A stretch of DNA of 64,000 nucleotides from Nitrospira sp. Its GTDB lineage: Bacteria > Nitrospirota > Nitrospiria > Nitrospirales > Nitrospiraceae. The first letter of the stretch is position 1, and every line of letters starts with the position of its first letter. The stretch lies in NCBI GenBank assembly GCA_018242685.1, contig JAFEBM010000003.1, positions 17,295 through 81,294 on the forward strand. Direction: 5' to 3'. Below, piece after piece: positions 1-9,938 of this stretch. The notes beneath the pieces were generated by a model, which made no database searches, had not been told where the DNA came from, and worked only from the letters and a program-made list of their open reading frames with translations. The position numbers and the translations under genes were made by a program.

Positions 1-2
1 TT

Positions 3-626
3 GACGTCTTGGACGGGAAATCGGCCAGACTGACCAACAGCACGAGTCAGTTTGGGCTGGAGTACGATTCGCTGTCCGATGTGGTGTCATTCGGAGTCGC
101 GCCAGGTTTGTTGATTTACTCCTGGGCATTGAGCGGACAGGGTACGTTCGGCGTGGCCGTGATGTTTGCCTATGTGGCCATGGGAGCCGTGCGGCTGGCG
201 CGATTCAACTCGACCGTGGCGCTGTCGGACGGAAAGTACTTTACCGGCCTGGCTATACCAGCCGCTGCCGGAGTCGTCGCGTCGCTGGTGGTCTTTGATC
301 ATTACCTCCTCAAAATGGGAGGGGATGTCAGACCGATCGTGGTCTTGCTCATGACGTTGGCGCTCTCGTTTTTGATGGTCAGCACGATCAAGTACCGGAG
401 CTTTAAAGAACTGAAATTCAAGGGCCACCGGCAGATCACCTACCTAGTCTGGGGTATTCTTACGCTGATGATGGTGGCAGCCTGGCCGGCGGTTATGTTA
501 TTTGTCATTTTTGCTGGCTATGCCTTGATGGGGCCGGTCGAAAAGGTCTTTTGGTTGGTTGCTCCGGCAGCCGGGAAAAAAAGCCTTGGAAAAGTCGAGT
601 CTCCGCCGATCGAATCCAATTCATAA
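3..626 (+). CDS. pssA: CDP-diacylglycerol-serine O-phosphatidyltransferase, 3' part
   Basis: The reading frame is already open at the window edge, so the 5' end of the gene lies outside. The first visible residues carry the CDP-alcohol phosphotransferase signature DG-x2-AR-x8-G-x3-D-x3-D (DGKSARL...GLEYDSLSD), the catalytic motif of enzymes that transfer a CDP-activated diacylglycerol to an alcohol. The run 'YDSLSDVVSFG' is typical of the serine-using PssA branch, which makes phosphatidylserine, the precursor of phosphatidylethanolamine. Several hydrophobic segments follow, consistent with an inner-membrane protein, and the C-terminal tail is short and polar. The gene ends about 440 bases before leuA; the T-box leader between them suggests leuA is controlled separately. 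About 205 residues are visible and 40-60 N-terminal residues are probably missing. Confidence 0.9.
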   Translation, partial: DVLDGKSARLTNSTSQFGLEYDSLSDVVSFGVAPGLLIYSWALSGQGTFGVAVMFAYVAMGAVRLARFNSTVALSDGKYFTGLAIPAAAGVVASLVVFDHYLLKMGGDVRPIVVLLMTLALSFLMVSTIKYRSFKELKFKGHRQITYLVWGILTLMMVAAWPAVMLFVIFAGYALMGPVEKVFWLVAPAAGKKSLGKVESPPIESNS

Positions 627-660
627 CGGTGAACACAGCGGGAGGAGCTGAAAAGGTTGT

Positions 661-1045
661 GAACGGCTAAGACGAGGAATAGTACGCGAGTAGTTTAGAA
701 AACAGAATGTTCAAAGCGGTTATCCAGCAAGGCCGCAGCGAGCGAAAAGGCGAGGCGTACGTTTTGTTGTACGTTGAGCCTTTGAACGATGCGAGAACGA
801 AGCTGGGAACCGGTTTCAACATTCTGTAGAGAGCTGGTGGGTGGTGCAAACCAGCCTAGATGCCGCCGAACTCGCCTCCGAGCCGAATCTCCGAACATGA
901 AGTAGGAGATTCCGCCTTGCCTCCGTAAGGGGCAGAATGAAGGGTCTGACGACCGGTCGGTCTTCAGACCAAATCAGGGTGGTACCACGGAGTGCGTGAA
1001 GCCTTCGTCCCTGGGTAAGTGAGGGGGTCGAAGGCTTTTGTGTTT
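661..1045 (+). promoter_or_regulatory. T-box leader (leucine-specific) of leuA, interrupted by a palindromic repeat
   Basis: The conserved T-box core AGGGTGGTACCACGG is at 976-990. It is followed by a terminator-like hairpin: AAGCCTTCG at about 999-1007 pairs with CGAAGGCTT at 1029-1037, then comes a T-rich run. The Stem I landmarks are also present. The lower stem can pair CGGCT (664-668) with AGCCG (881-885). The loop-E AGTA box is at 681-684, and the distal AGAGAG...GGTGG...CCAGC region at about 828-855. The specifier loop reads GAA-CTC-GCC with CTC at 871-873, a leucine codon. In T-box RNAs an uncharged tRNA pairs with the specifier and T-box and stabilises an antiterminator. Here low leucyl-tRNA charging would therefore induce leuA, which fits the pathway. 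Stem I is split by an inserted palindrome at 702-827. Confidence 0.85.
702..827. repeat. 126-bp palindromic repeat (REP/MITE-like) inside the T-box leader
   Basis: The element is bounded by a perfect 10-bp inverted repeat, ACAGAATGTT at 702-711 and AACATTCTGT at 818-827. A second inverted pair around GCGTAC/GTACGT (about 755-774) lies at its centre, so the whole element can fold into a long imperfect hairpin. It has no coding capacity. It falls between the AGTA box and the AGAGAG box of the leader, where T-box RNAs normally have only a short connection, so it reads as an insertion. A much shorter hairpin with similar ends occurs at 6408-6440. I recall elements of this kind as abundant in Nitrospira genomes, but that was not checked. 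Confidence 0.65.
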
Positions 1046-1070
1046 CTAGAGGGGGAAAGGTGGTGCAACC

Positions 1071-2618
1071 ATGACACGCATGATCAGAATTTTTGACACA
1101 ACCTTGAGAGATGGCGAGCAATCGCCCGGCGCCAGCATGAATGTGGAAGAGAAGGTCATGGTGGCCAAACAACTGGCCAGGCTCGGCGTCGATATTATTG
1201 AAGCGGGATTTGCCTATAGCTCGCCCGGAGACTTTGACGCGGTGCGGCGTATTGCGCAGGAGGTCGAAGGACCGACGATCTGTAGTCTGGCGCGAGCTCG
1301 ACCAGAGGATATCGATCGAGCGTGGGAAGCCTTGAAAGGGGCTCCAAAGGTCCGCATCCATACATTTCTTTCTACGTCCGATATTCACCTGAAGCACCAG
1401 TTCCGGATGACGCGGGAACAGGCCAAGCAGCGAGCCGCGGAGATGGTCCAGCGGGCGCGGACTTATGTCGATGATGTCGAATTCTCTCCGATGGATGCGA
1501 GCCGATCAGATCCCTCATTCCTCTACGAGGTCATTGAGGCGGTCATCGCTGCCGGGGCCGGTACCGTGAATATACCCGACACGGTGGGATATGCTGTCCC
1601 GCAAGAATTCGGCGCACTGATCAGGGGTATTTGCGACAAGGTTCCCAATGCCGAACAAGCCGTGATTTCCGTCCATTGCCACAACGATCTGGGTGTCGCG
1701 GTGGCGAACAGCTTGGCGGCGATTATGAATGGGGCGGGCCAGGTGGAGTGTACGATCAACGGAATCGGAGAGCGTGCGGGGAATACGTCCTTGGAAGAGA
1801 TCGTGATGGGCCTCCGCACCAGAACGGATTTTTACCAAGCGGACACTCGTATCCGAACCGAGGAAATTGCGAAGACCAGCCGTTTGGTCAGCAAGATCAC
1901 GGGGATGGTGGTGCAACCCAATAAGGCGATCGTGGGGGCGAACGCCTTCGCCCATACGTCGGGCATTCATCAGGACGGCTTGCTCAAAGAGAAGACGACC
2001 TATGAAATTATGCGCCCGGAATCGATCGGATTGGTCGAAAGTCAGATGGTGATGGGCAAGTTGTCCGGGCGTCATGCCTTCCGGCAGCGTTTGGAAGAGT
2101 TGGGTTACAAGCTTGGCGAGGCAGAGGTCAATCACGCCTTCGAGCGGTTCAAAAAGCTTGCTGATCAGAAAAAAGAGATCTTCGAAGAAGATCTCGAAGT
2201 CATTGTCTCAGAAGAGTTGTCAAAGATGGCCGAGCGCATTGCCTTAAAAGCGCTTCAGGTCTCGAGCGGAACGGATCGGGTCCCCACAGCTACAGTCGAA
2301 TTGGCAATCGACGGCACATCCATCGTTCAAACCGGGATCGGCGATGGGCCGGTGGATGCCGTGTACCGCACCATTGCCGCTATGACACAGACGAGGAGCA
2401 ACTTGCTGATGTATGTTGTAAAAGCCATCACCGGTGGGACGGATGCACAGGGCGAAGTGTCGGTGCGTGTGCAAGAAGATGGTCGAACGGTCACAGGACA
2501 CGGCGCCGATACCGATATCATCACGGCGTCCGCTCGGGCCTATATCAGCGCTCTGAATAAGCTGGCCTACCTGGCGACGAAACAGGCGCAAGGCGAGCAG
2601 AAGGTGAACTTGATTTGA
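1071..2618 (+). CDS. leuA: 2-isopropylmalate synthase
   Basis: LeuA condenses acetyl-CoA with 2-oxoisovalerate to give 2-isopropylmalate, the committed step of leucine synthesis, in the cytoplasm. The N-terminal TIM barrel begins with the [15 protein letters not shown] motif (catalytic Arg and metal-binding Asp). The metal-binding HCHND motif is at residues 202-206, followed by a GIGERAGN segment. The last ~130 residues look like the LeuA allosteric dimer domain that senses leucine. The length of 515 residues is normal. The ATG start has a purine-rich GGGGGAAAGG about ten bases upstream and sits just downstream of the T-box terminator. It is followed by a cupin gene and leuB, so leuA and leuB probably share regulation. 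leuCD are not in this window. Confidence 0.96.
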   Translation: MTRMIRIFDTTLRDGEQSPGASMNVEEKVMVAKQLARLGVDIIEAGFAYSSPGDFDAVRRIAQEVEGPTICSLARARPEDIDRAWEALKGAPKVRIHTFLSTSDIHLKHQFRMTREQAKQRAAEMVQRARTYVDDVEFSPMDASRSDPSFLYEVIEAVIAAGAGTVNIPDTVGYAVPQEFGALIRGICDKVPNAEQAVISVHCHNDLGVAVANSLAAIMNGAGQVECTINGIGERAGNTSLEEIVMGLRTRTDFYQADTRIRTEEIAKTSRLVSKITGMVVQPNKAIVGANAFAHTSGIHQDGLLKEKTTYEIMRPESIGLVESQMVMGKLSGRHAFRQRLEELGYKLGEAEVNHAFERFKKLADQKKEIFEEDLEVIVSEELSKMAERIALKALQVSSGTDRVPTATVELAIDGTSIVQTGIGDGPVDAVYRTIAAMTQTRSNLLMYVVKAITGGTDAQGEVSVRVQEDGRTVTGHGADTDIITASARAYISALNKLAYLATKQAQGEQKVNLI

Positions 2619-2676
2619 CGCGGTCTCCACGGTACAGTTTCACTCTCCGTGGTGAGGTCTGGTGGATTGAGAGGGC

Positions 2677-3045
2677 TTGTCCTTGTTCAAGGTGAAGCTG
2701 GCGGATCGTCCCGAGTTTCTGGCCGGGGATGAGACTCGCTTGCGGGAGATTTTTCACCCTGGCAAGCATCAGCTCAAACTGAATTACAGTCTGGCCCACG
2801 GGACATTGCCGCCCGGTCAACGCTCGAAGCGCCACGTCTTGGCCTCATCGGAAGTCTATTACTTCATTTCAGGGCGGGGCCGCTTCACGATCGACGATCA
2901 AATCACGCCGATCGAAGCAGGCACGACTATCTATGTGCCGCCGGGAGGAAGACAGTTCGTCGAAAATACCGGGGAGACCGATGTCGAGTTTTTGTGTCTT
3001 GTTGATCCGGCTTGGCGGATTGAAGATGAAACGATACTGGAATAG
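2677..3045 (+). CDS. Small cupin-domain protein
   Basis: This 122-residue protein is essentially one cupin_2 barrel. It has a conserved His followed by an [18 protein letters not shown] strand pair (first cupin motif) and a [16 protein letters not shown] segment (second motif, ending near residue 90). These motifs usually hold one metal ion, but the substrate cannot be predicted. The start is uncertain: a TTG at 2677 gives the whole domain, and a second TTG two codons later (2683) is also possible. It lies 58 bases after leuA and 35 before leuB, so it is probably co-transcribed with them. The location suggests a housekeeping role near branched-chain amino-acid synthesis, but nothing in the sequence links it to leucine directly. 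Confidence 0.75.
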   Translation: MSLFKVKLADRPEFLAGDETRLREIFHPGKHQLKLNYSLAHGTLPPGQRSKRHVLASSEVYYFISGRGRFTIDDQITPIEAGTTIYVPPGGRQFVENTGETDVEFLCLVDPAWRIEDETILE

Positions 3046-3080
3046 GCCATAAGCCGATTGAGTCATCGAAAGGAGCGACT

Positions 3081-4154
3081 GTGAAGGCCAAGATTGCAGT
3101 GCTGGCCGGTGACGGGGTTGGGCGCGAGATTGTTCCCGAAGCCGTGAAGGTCCTGAAGGCCATTGCCGAGAAGTATGGGCACTCATTCGAATTTGTTGCA
3201 GCCGATATCGGCGGACAGGCGATCGAGAAACTGGGTGTGCCGCTGCCGAAGGACACATTGGCGCTTGCCAAGCAAAGCGATGCCGTCTTGCTGGGCGCCG
3301 TCGGGGGGCCTCGATGGGAGAACTTGGAATACAGCCTGCGACCGGAGCGCGCATTGCTCGGAATCCGGGAAGCTTTAGGGCTCTACGCCAATTTGAGGCC
3401 GGCCAAGCTCTATTCGAATTTAGTGGATGCGTCCACATTGAAACGCGAGGTTGTCGAAGGGATCGACATCCTTGTGATCCGCGAGCTCACCGGCGGTATC
3501 TATTTCGGCAAACCGAAGGGGATCGAGAAATTGCCGAACGGCGAAGAGCGAGGGGTCAATACGGAAGTCTATTCGACGGAAGAAGTTCGGCGGATCGCCA
3601 AGGTGGCGTTCGAGGCGGCACGGAAACGGCGGAAGAAGGTCACCTCGGTCGATAAAGCGAATGTGTTGGAATCGTCCGAGCTGTGGCGCAAGGTGGTTAT
3701 CGACGTCCATGCGTCCTATCCGGACGTCGAACTGAGCCATATCTACGTGGATAATGCTGCGATGCAGCTGGTGCGGAATCCGCGACAATTCGACGTGCTC
3801 CTCTGCAACAACATGTTCGGCGACATTCTGAGCGATGAAGCGGCGATGCTGACCGGTTCGATCGGGATGTTGCCGTCGGCGAGTATCGGGGCTAAGGTCG
3901 GCCTCTTTGAACCGATTCATGGAAGCGCTCCGGACATTGCAGGGAAAAATATCGCCAATCCCATTGCCACGATCTCATCGGGGGCCATGATGCTGTCGTA
4001 CGCCTTTCAACTCGATAAAGAAGCCGAAGCGATCGAACAGGCCATCGTAAAAACGCTCGACCTGGGATATCGGACCAAAGATATTCAGAGTCCCGGCGCG
4101 AAGATCGTCGGCACGGTGGAGATGGGCGAGACCATCGTCCGAAACTTGAATTAG
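3081..4154 (+). CDS. leuB: 3-isopropylmalate dehydrogenase
   Basis: LeuB oxidatively decarboxylates 3-isopropylmalate to 2-oxoisocaproate with NAD+, the third leucine-pathway step. The family hallmarks are present: the N-terminal [16 protein letters not shown] segment, the [11 protein letters not shown] loop, [10 protein letters not shown], the substrate-binding [14 protein letters not shown], the catalytic VDKANVLE with its Lys, and the NAD-binding [13 protein letters not shown] motif near residue 275. The length of 357 residues is typical. The GTG start at 3081 follows an AAGGAG ribosome-binding site. It sits 35 bases after the cupin gene and 16 before the NHL-repeat gene, in the same orientation as leuA. 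Confidence 0.96.
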   Translation: MKAKIAVLAGDGVGREIVPEAVKVLKAIAEKYGHSFEFVAADIGGQAIEKLGVPLPKDTLALAKQSDAVLLGAVGGPRWENLEYSLRPERALLGIREALGLYANLRPAKLYSNLVDASTLKREVVEGIDILVIRELTGGIYFGKPKGIEKLPNGEERGVNTEVYSTEEVRRIAKVAFEAARKRRKKVTSVDKANVLESSELWRKVVIDVHASYPDVELSHIYVDNAAMQLVRNPRQFDVLLCNNMFGDILSDEAAMLTGSIGMLPSASIGAKVGLFEPIHGSAPDIAGKNIANPIATISSGAMMLSYAFQLDKEAEAIEQAIVKTLDLGYRTKDIQSPGAKIVGTVEMGETIVRNLN

Positions 4155-4170
4155 TCAGCAGGTCTGAACT

Positions 4171-5379
4171 GTGGCAGCCATTCTTTCCACATGGATAATC
4201 AGAACACGTGCAGGCAACGGCGAGTCTGGTTGTACGGGAGACGGTGGACCGTCACTACAGGCCCGTTTGAACGAGCCGAAAGGCGTGGCGATCGATTGCT
4301 ACGGCAATGTGTATGTGGCCGATTCAGAAAATCATGTCGTTCGCAAAATCGATCATGCGACCGGTGTCATCTCGACGGTAGCGGGCATGTCCGGTGAGGA
4401 CCCTCTACCCTCGGCTGTGACCGGGGGTGCACTCGCCCAGCCTACGGATGAAGACCCGTTGGCCGATGGTGCAGGAGAGACCGATTCGGCGAAATTTACG
4501 CAGCATGCCGATTTGAGCGGAACGGTTCGGTATTGGACGAATCAAGCAACCACAGCGGCCAAGCGGTATGGCGGGGACGGCAAGACCGCGGTGCATGCGC
4601 AACTGAACTTCCCTACGGCAGTCGCCGTGGACCGGGAGGGGAATGTATATATCGCCGATACCATGAACCATCGCGTACGGGTGGTCGATTTAGAAACCGG
4701 CATCATTTCAACGCTGGCCGGAACTGGTCATGCCCGATTCTCCGGTGATGGCGGTCCCGCCGATCAGGCTGCGCTCAATGAACCGGCATCGCTGGCCGTT
4801 GACGACGCGGGCCGACTCTATATCGCCGATCAAAGCAATCATCGTGTGCGGGTGGTAGATCTCAAGACCGGTGTGATTCGGACAGTGGCTGGAACCGGGA
4901 TCGCGACGTACGACGGAGATGGGAAGCCTGCTGTTGACTCGGCTCTTGCCGGTCCCAGTGGATTGGCTCTCACGGACGACCGTCTCTATATTGCTGATAC
5001 CTTCAATGGCCGAATCCGATGCGTCGAGCTTTCGTCAGGGTTGATGACCACGGTGGCAGGTGACGGTGGAGTCTATCGGTACGAGTCCCCGTCGGATGCC
5101 CCCTCGCCCAGCCTTTCGCGTCCGACAGGAATTGCATTGGACCAGGAGGGACGTCTTTTTCTGACCGATTCAGACAATCACCTCATCCGGCAGTGGGATT
5201 GGTCATCCGGAAAGGCGTTCTGTGTGGCGGGTCGAGGAGTGCCGTCCTATTCCGGCGATGGCGGCGTCGCACGAGAAGCAAGTTTGTGTTACCCATTCGG
5301 TATCGTTGCCGATCGCGACGGCATGCTGTTGGTGGCCGACACCTTCAATCATCGCATTCGCGTGTTGGCAGTGGAGTGA
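4171..5379 (+). CDS. NHL-repeat beta-propeller protein
   Basis: The protein has about six NHL-type repeats, each with a pattern like 'aLnePsglAvDdaGrLYIADqsNHRVRvVdl.tG.I.TvAGtG'. The repeats run nearly the whole length of 402 residues and should form a six-bladed propeller. No catalytic domain and no convincing signal peptide are visible; the GTG start at 4171 leads directly into the first blade. One inter-blade loop near residues 75-120 is unusually long and acidic. The gene lies between leuB and asd with short spacers (16 and 7 bases), so it is probably in the same transcript. NHL propellers commonly bind proteins, RNA or ligands; no specific partner is evident. Confidence 0.8.
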   Translation: MAAILSTWIIRTRAGNGESGCTGDGGPSLQARLNEPKGVAIDCYGNVYVADSENHVVRKIDHATGVISTVAGMSGEDPLPSAVTGGALAQPTDEDPLADGAGETDSAKFTQHADLSGTVRYWTNQATTAAKRYGGDGKTAVHAQLNFPTAVAVDREGNVYIADTMNHRVRVVDLETGIISTLAGTGHARFSGDGGPADQAALNEPASLAVDDAGRLYIADQSNHRVRVVDLKTGVIRTVAGTGIATYDGDGKPAVDSALAGPSGLALTDDRLYIADTFNGRIRCVELSSGLMTTVAGDGGVYRYESPSDAPSPSLSRPTGIALDQEGRLFLTDSDNHLIRQWDWSSGKAFCVAGRGVPSYSGDGGVAREASLCYPFGIVADRDGMLLVADTFNHRIRVLAVE

Positions 5380-5386
5380 ACGGCTC

Positions 5387-6409
5387 ATGATCAAGAAAAA
5401 ACCAGGATACACGGTGGCGATCCTTGGCGCGACCGGCGCGGTCGGCAGGGAAACGCTGGAGATCTTGGAGGAGCGGAAATTTCCGCTGACAAGCCTCAGG
5501 CTCTTTGCGTCCAAACGATCGGCCGGTGAGGTGATGACGTGTCAGGGCAAGGAGTGGACAGTTGAAGAGCTGACTGAACCTTCGTCGTTTGAGGGCGTGG
5601 ACCTGGCGTTTATCTCGGCCACAGATGCCATCAGCAAAGACTACGGTCAACGTCTGGGCGCCACCGGCGTTGCAGTGATTGATGATAGTGCGGTGTTCCG
5701 CATGGATGATCAGGTTCCCTTGGTGGTTCCGGAGGTCAATGCCGCGGCCTTGCGCGCCATGCCTCGTGGAATAGTCTCCATTCCCAACTGTACGACCACG
5801 CCCTTGGTCATGGCGCTCAAGCCGCTTCACGATGCGGTGGGGGTGAAACGTGTGGTGGTGACGACCTTTCAATCGGTGTCGGGGACCGGTGTGGCGGCCA
5901 TGGATGAGCTGATGGATCAAACGAAGGATTTGCTGGCGTTTCGCGACGTCACGACCAAGGTCTATCCCTACCAGATTGCCTTCAATCTGTTGCCCCACAT
6001 CGGCTCCTTCAATGAGGGCGGCGACTGTTCGGAAGAAGTGAAGATCGCAAAAGAGACCCGAAAAATACTCGGTGCGCCGAGGCTCAAGGTGACGGCCACG
6101 ACGGTTCGTGTTCCTGTGTTGCGGTGCCATTCAGAAGCGATCAATGTTGAATTGGAACGTCCGCTGAACGCGAACGAGGCGCGTGCTGCGCTGGCAGCCA
6201 TGCCCGGCGTGATTGTCTATGACGATCCGGTGAAGAAGCTGTACCCGATGCCGCTTGATGCGACAGGAAAAGACGAGGTCTACATCGGCCGTGTGCGGGA
6301 AGATGAATCGATCGCGAACGGTCTCAATCTTTGGGTGGTCTCCGATAATCTTCGCAAGGGAGCGGCGCTGAACGCCATTCAGATCGCAGAATGTCTCATC
6401 ACGAATTAG
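5387..6409 (+). CDS. asd: Aspartate-semialdehyde dehydrogenase
   Basis: Asd reduces aspartyl phosphate to aspartate semialdehyde with NADPH, the branch point to lysine/diaminopimelate, threonine and methionine. The N-terminal Rossmann motif GATGAVGRETLEIL is followed by the catalytic-Cys motif SIPNCTTTPLV (Cys135) and a VSGTG loop. A later R-x3-H-type substrate region (VPVLRCHSEAIN) is also present. The frame extends upstream into the NHL gene, but the ATG at 5387 gives the usual 340-residue length with the Rossmann strand close to the N terminus. It lies eight bases after the NHL stop codon. A short hairpin follows the stop codon at 6408-6440. Confidence 0.95.
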   Translation: MIKKKPGYTVAILGATGAVGRETLEILEERKFPLTSLRLFASKRSAGEVMTCQGKEWTVEELTEPSSFEGVDLAFISATDAISKDYGQRLGATGVAVIDDSAVFRMDDQVPLVVPEVNAAALRAMPRGIVSIPNCTTTPLVMALKPLHDAVGVKRVVVTTFQSVSGTGVAAMDELMDQTKDLLAFRDVTTKVYPYQIAFNLLPHIGSFNEGGDCSEEVKIAKETRKILGAPRLKVTATTVRVPVLRCHSEAINVELERPLNANEARAALAAMPGVIVYDDPVKKLYPMPLDATGKDEVYIGRVREDESIANGLNLWVVSDNLRKGAALNAIQIAECLITN

Positions 6410-6440
6410 CAGAACGCTCAAACTGTTTCAGTGTTCTGCT
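6408..6440. repeat. Short hairpin resembling the ends of the 702-827 repeat
   Basis: AGCAGAAC at 6408-6415 pairs with GTTCTGCT at 6433-6440 around a 17-base loop. The sequence (GCAGAA..CTCAAA ... TTCAG..TTCTGC) resembles the two outer ends of the 126-bp palindrome in the leuA leader joined with the middle missing. It overlaps the asd stop codon and lies just before the DUF2905 gene. It could act as a weak terminator or mRNA-stabilising hairpin, but there is no T-run. Confidence 0.45.
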
Positions 6441-6446
6441 ATTGGG

Positions 6447-6710
6447 ATGAAAGTGATGCCGGAATGGACGACGTTTGGCAAGATTCTGATTGGAATAGGT
6501 CTCGGTATTGCCGCGCTCGGGGTTCTATTGGTCGTCGTGGACAGGATACCCGGATTAGGGAACGCCTTCAGTTGGCTCGGCAAGCTTCCGGGTGACATCT
6601 CCATCAAACGTGATAACTTCAGTTTCTATTTCCCCATAGGGACAAGTATTGTCCTCAGCGTCTTTCTGAGTCTGCTATTCTATCTCGTAGGATGGTTTTT
6701 TCGCCGATGA
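6447..6710 (+). CDS. DUF2905 small membrane protein
   Basis: This 87-residue protein has two hydrophobic segments (about residues 11-30 and 60-83) separated by a short soluble loop containing RIPGLGNAFSWLGKLPGDI. The 'LGKLPGDI.I.r.n..fyfPi.tSi..S' layout is the signature of the DUF2905 family, small inner-membrane proteins of unknown function. The ATG at 6447 is immediately upstream of the family-conserved start. Its last 19 bases overlap the proposed start of the SpoIID-domain gene, which indicates translational coupling. No function can be assigned. Confidence 0.8.
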   Translation: MKVMPEWTTFGKILIGIGLGIAALGVLLVVVDRIPGLGNAFSWLGKLPGDISIKRDNFSFYFPIGTSIVLSVFLSLLFYLVGWFFRR

Positions 6711-7929
6711 TAGCAGCAGGGCTTTTGGCGGGAGCTGCCGGACTGGGCCTCTCTCTCGGCTCGGTCATGATTGCGGAGGCCCATGCCGCGCAATCGATTC
6801 GCGTGCTGTTGGCGCCGGATGTCCAGCAGCTGGAAGTGCATACCGATCAGACCATCTGGGTAACGGATGAACATGATCAGTCATGGTCCTATCGACCTGT
6901 CCTGCGAATCAAGGTGCGTGGCCATGCGTTGATCCTCAACGGTAAACCGGTGGTGAGTGCTCAACTGACGTTGCGGGCGGGAAATCACGACCTCAAGCTC
7001 TGGCTGAATGGGTACGACACAAGAACAGCGCTTCATGCAAGCGATGACAAAGGCGCATTGCAAATCAGTGGGTTGATCCAGCTCGTTCGGCGAGGAAAGG
7101 GACTGCTCCTCGTCAATCACGTCGATTTAGAAGAGTACGTCAAGGGTGTTGTGCCGGCAGAAGTGAATTCAGCCTGGCCCCCTGAAATGCTGAAGGTTCA
7201 GGCAGTCGCTACTCGAACCTATGCGCTGTATCAGCACATGCTCAGCTCCACTCGGGACTATGATGTGGTCTCGGGGATTCAGGATCAGGTGTATCGCGGC
7301 CGTCAAGGCATCGACGCACGGGTGGTGGAGGCGGTGGAATCTACGAGAGGACTCGTTGTGACCTACCAAGGCGCTCCGATCTATGCCGCGTTCTCTTCGA
7401 CCGCTGCTGGGATTACGGAAGATGCCATGGTTGTGTGGTCGAAGGATCTCCCTTATTTGAAGGGTGTGGAATGCCCATTCGACATCGAGTCTCCGTATTA
7501 TCAGTGGAAGGCATCCTTGAAGATCGGCACCTTGGAGACAAATTTGCGGCAACAAGGGTTTTCGTTGGGAACAATCTCGGCGATCACACCGCTCGCCTAT
7601 AGCCGTGCCGGACGAGTGGCGACAATACGGATTGTGCACTCGATGGGGGAGTTGACGCTACGGGGCGAAGACCTGCGTAAAGCGGTGGGGTATACGGTGG
7701 TGCCCAGTACGCAATTTACGATTGAGTCGGTCGGGCAAGACGTCATCATCACTGGTTACGGCGCCGGTCATGCCGTAGGTCTTTGCCAGTGGGGGGCGAA
7801 AGAGTTGGCGGAGTTGGGCTATTCCTTTTCGAGCATTCTTCGTTACTACTATCCGGGAACGGAACTTCAGGATGCTTCGTTAACCCAGGCACCGCCTGTG
7901 CCTCCGATCACTGCGGCCCCTCCTTCCTG

Positions 7930-7930
<1 letters not shown>
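6692..7930 (+). CDS. SpoIID/LytB-domain protein (putative cell-wall amidase or glycosidase accessory)
   Basis: An N-terminal hydrophobic segment ending in AEAHAA (about residue 30) looks like a signal peptide, so the protein is probably exported. The central and C-terminal part has the SpoIID/LytB hallmarks: LEEYVKGVVPAEVNSAWPPEMLKVQAVATRTYAL near residues 145-175, a YRG motif, 'AAFSSTAAGITED' and the C-terminal GYGAGHAVGLCQWGAKELA. In Bacillus SpoIID cleaves glycan strands; in non-sporulating bacteria the domain is associated with peptidoglycan remodelling. The gene overlaps DUF2905 upstream. Its stop codon overlaps the queA start (TGATG), so all three are probably one transcript. The short proline-rich tail is probably disordered. 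Confidence 0.85.
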
Positions 7931-8949
<1,019 letters not shown>

Positions 8950-8992
8950 CTGCTGCTTGCTGATCTTGGGTGGCTCACCAAGACGAGATTGA

Positions 8993-9691
8993 CTACAGTA
9001 ATTCTCGGCGGATCGTGATCGGCAGCTTGGCTTTCATGGACTGCTGGAATGACACCAAGGCGCGTTGCTGCTTCTGTAAGAGAATGTCATCCAACACCCG
9101 CTGTTTGGCTTCTGCTGCCTTAGCAGGATCTGAGTCTTGCGGCCTGGTCATGAGAGACTGTCCTTCTGCAATCTCCACCGGGGTCAGGGCAACGGAGTCT
9201 CGTACGATCATGCGAGCCTTATTGGCCAAGACTTCCTGGTACTGGATCGATTCAAACGACGCAGGGGTGAGATGATTGGCCGCTAGAATGCGGCGGTAGA
9301 GCTCCGGGTCGAAGGCGCCGTTTTTCTGAAAGACCGGCGTTTGCATAATGAGTTCGCGCAAATCGGCGTCGGAAACCCGCACGCCCATTTCTTCGGCCGC
9401 GATGATCCACACACGACTGTCGACGAGTTGTCCAACGACGAATTCCTTAAATTCTTCCTCTTTGAAGTCGGTCTTGACGTTGTCTTTGTAGATACGGCGC
9501 ATGTTTTCATAGGTGCGTTTGAATTCGTCGAGCGAAACCGCCTGATCGCCGACCTTGGCGACGGGTCCACCGGTTTGTTCTCCGAAGCCCCACCAACCCA
9601 TCGTTATCACGAAGGCCACAGCTAAGATCCCCATGATGGATTTGAGCAACCACGGGTAGTTGTGTGACGCGTCACGCATTGTCTTGATCAT
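8993..9691 (-). CDS. SurA N-terminal-domain membrane-anchored protein
   Basis: Residues 14-35 form a single membrane helix (LLKSIMGILAVAFVITMGWWGF). Next comes a periplasmic domain that begins 'VAKVGDQAVSLDEFKRTYENMRRIYKD' and continues 'QLVDSRVWIIAAEEMGVRVSDADLRELI...FQKNGAFDPELYRRIL'. This is the SurA-N/PpiD-N fold used to chaperone outer-membrane proteins. PpiD and SurA carry one or more parvulin isomerase domains after it, but this protein ends at 232 residues without one, so it is at most a chaperone-only relative. It faces queA convergently and is divergent from the RDD gene. Confidence 0.7.
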   Translation of the reverse strand: MIKTMRDASHNYPWLLKSIMGILAVAFVITMGWWGFGEQTGGPVAKVGDQAVSLDEFKRTYENMRRIYKDNVKTDFKEEEFKEFVVGQLVDSRVWIIAAEEMGVRVSDADLRELIMQTPVFQKNGAFDPELYRRILAANHLTPASFESIQYQEVLANKARMIVRDSVALTPVEIAEGQSLMTRPQDSDPAKAAEAKQRVLDDILLQKQQRALVSFQQSMKAKLPITIRRELL

Positions 9692-9887
9692 ATCAATCCT
9701 CTTCTTCTATGAACCAGCAGTGTACTTGTGGGCCGAACGGAAGGCAAGGGCCGGTAAGTTCAGCATTATGTGGAATGTCTGCAAGCGTCAGTCTCTGGGA
9801 GATCGGCTCTTTCGCACTGCTCACGGAGGACGAGGGACGGTTCAAGCTTCAGAAAAGAAAACCAGAAAAAAGAGCGGTCTTTGTTTG

Positions 9888-9913
9888 TGCAAGTTGATGC
9901 GATTTGTTATACT
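9888..9913 (+). promoter_or_regulatory. Possible sigma-70-type promoter for the RDD gene
   Basis: A TATACT -10 box lies at 9908-9913 in an AT-rich stretch. A weak TTGTGC -35-like hexamer lies about 17 bases upstream. A start near 9920 would leave a short leader containing the AGAAGGAG ribosome-binding site of the TTG start codon at 9939. The -10 box is good and the -35 box is poor. Confidence 0.4.
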
Positions 9914-9938
9914 TTGCCACTAATTAGAAGGAGTACCC

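Noticed and set aside
9660..9923. Small forward frames with Cys-rich starts between the SurA-N and RDD genes
   Set aside because: They overlap the divergent promoter region and have no ribosome-binding site or family match.
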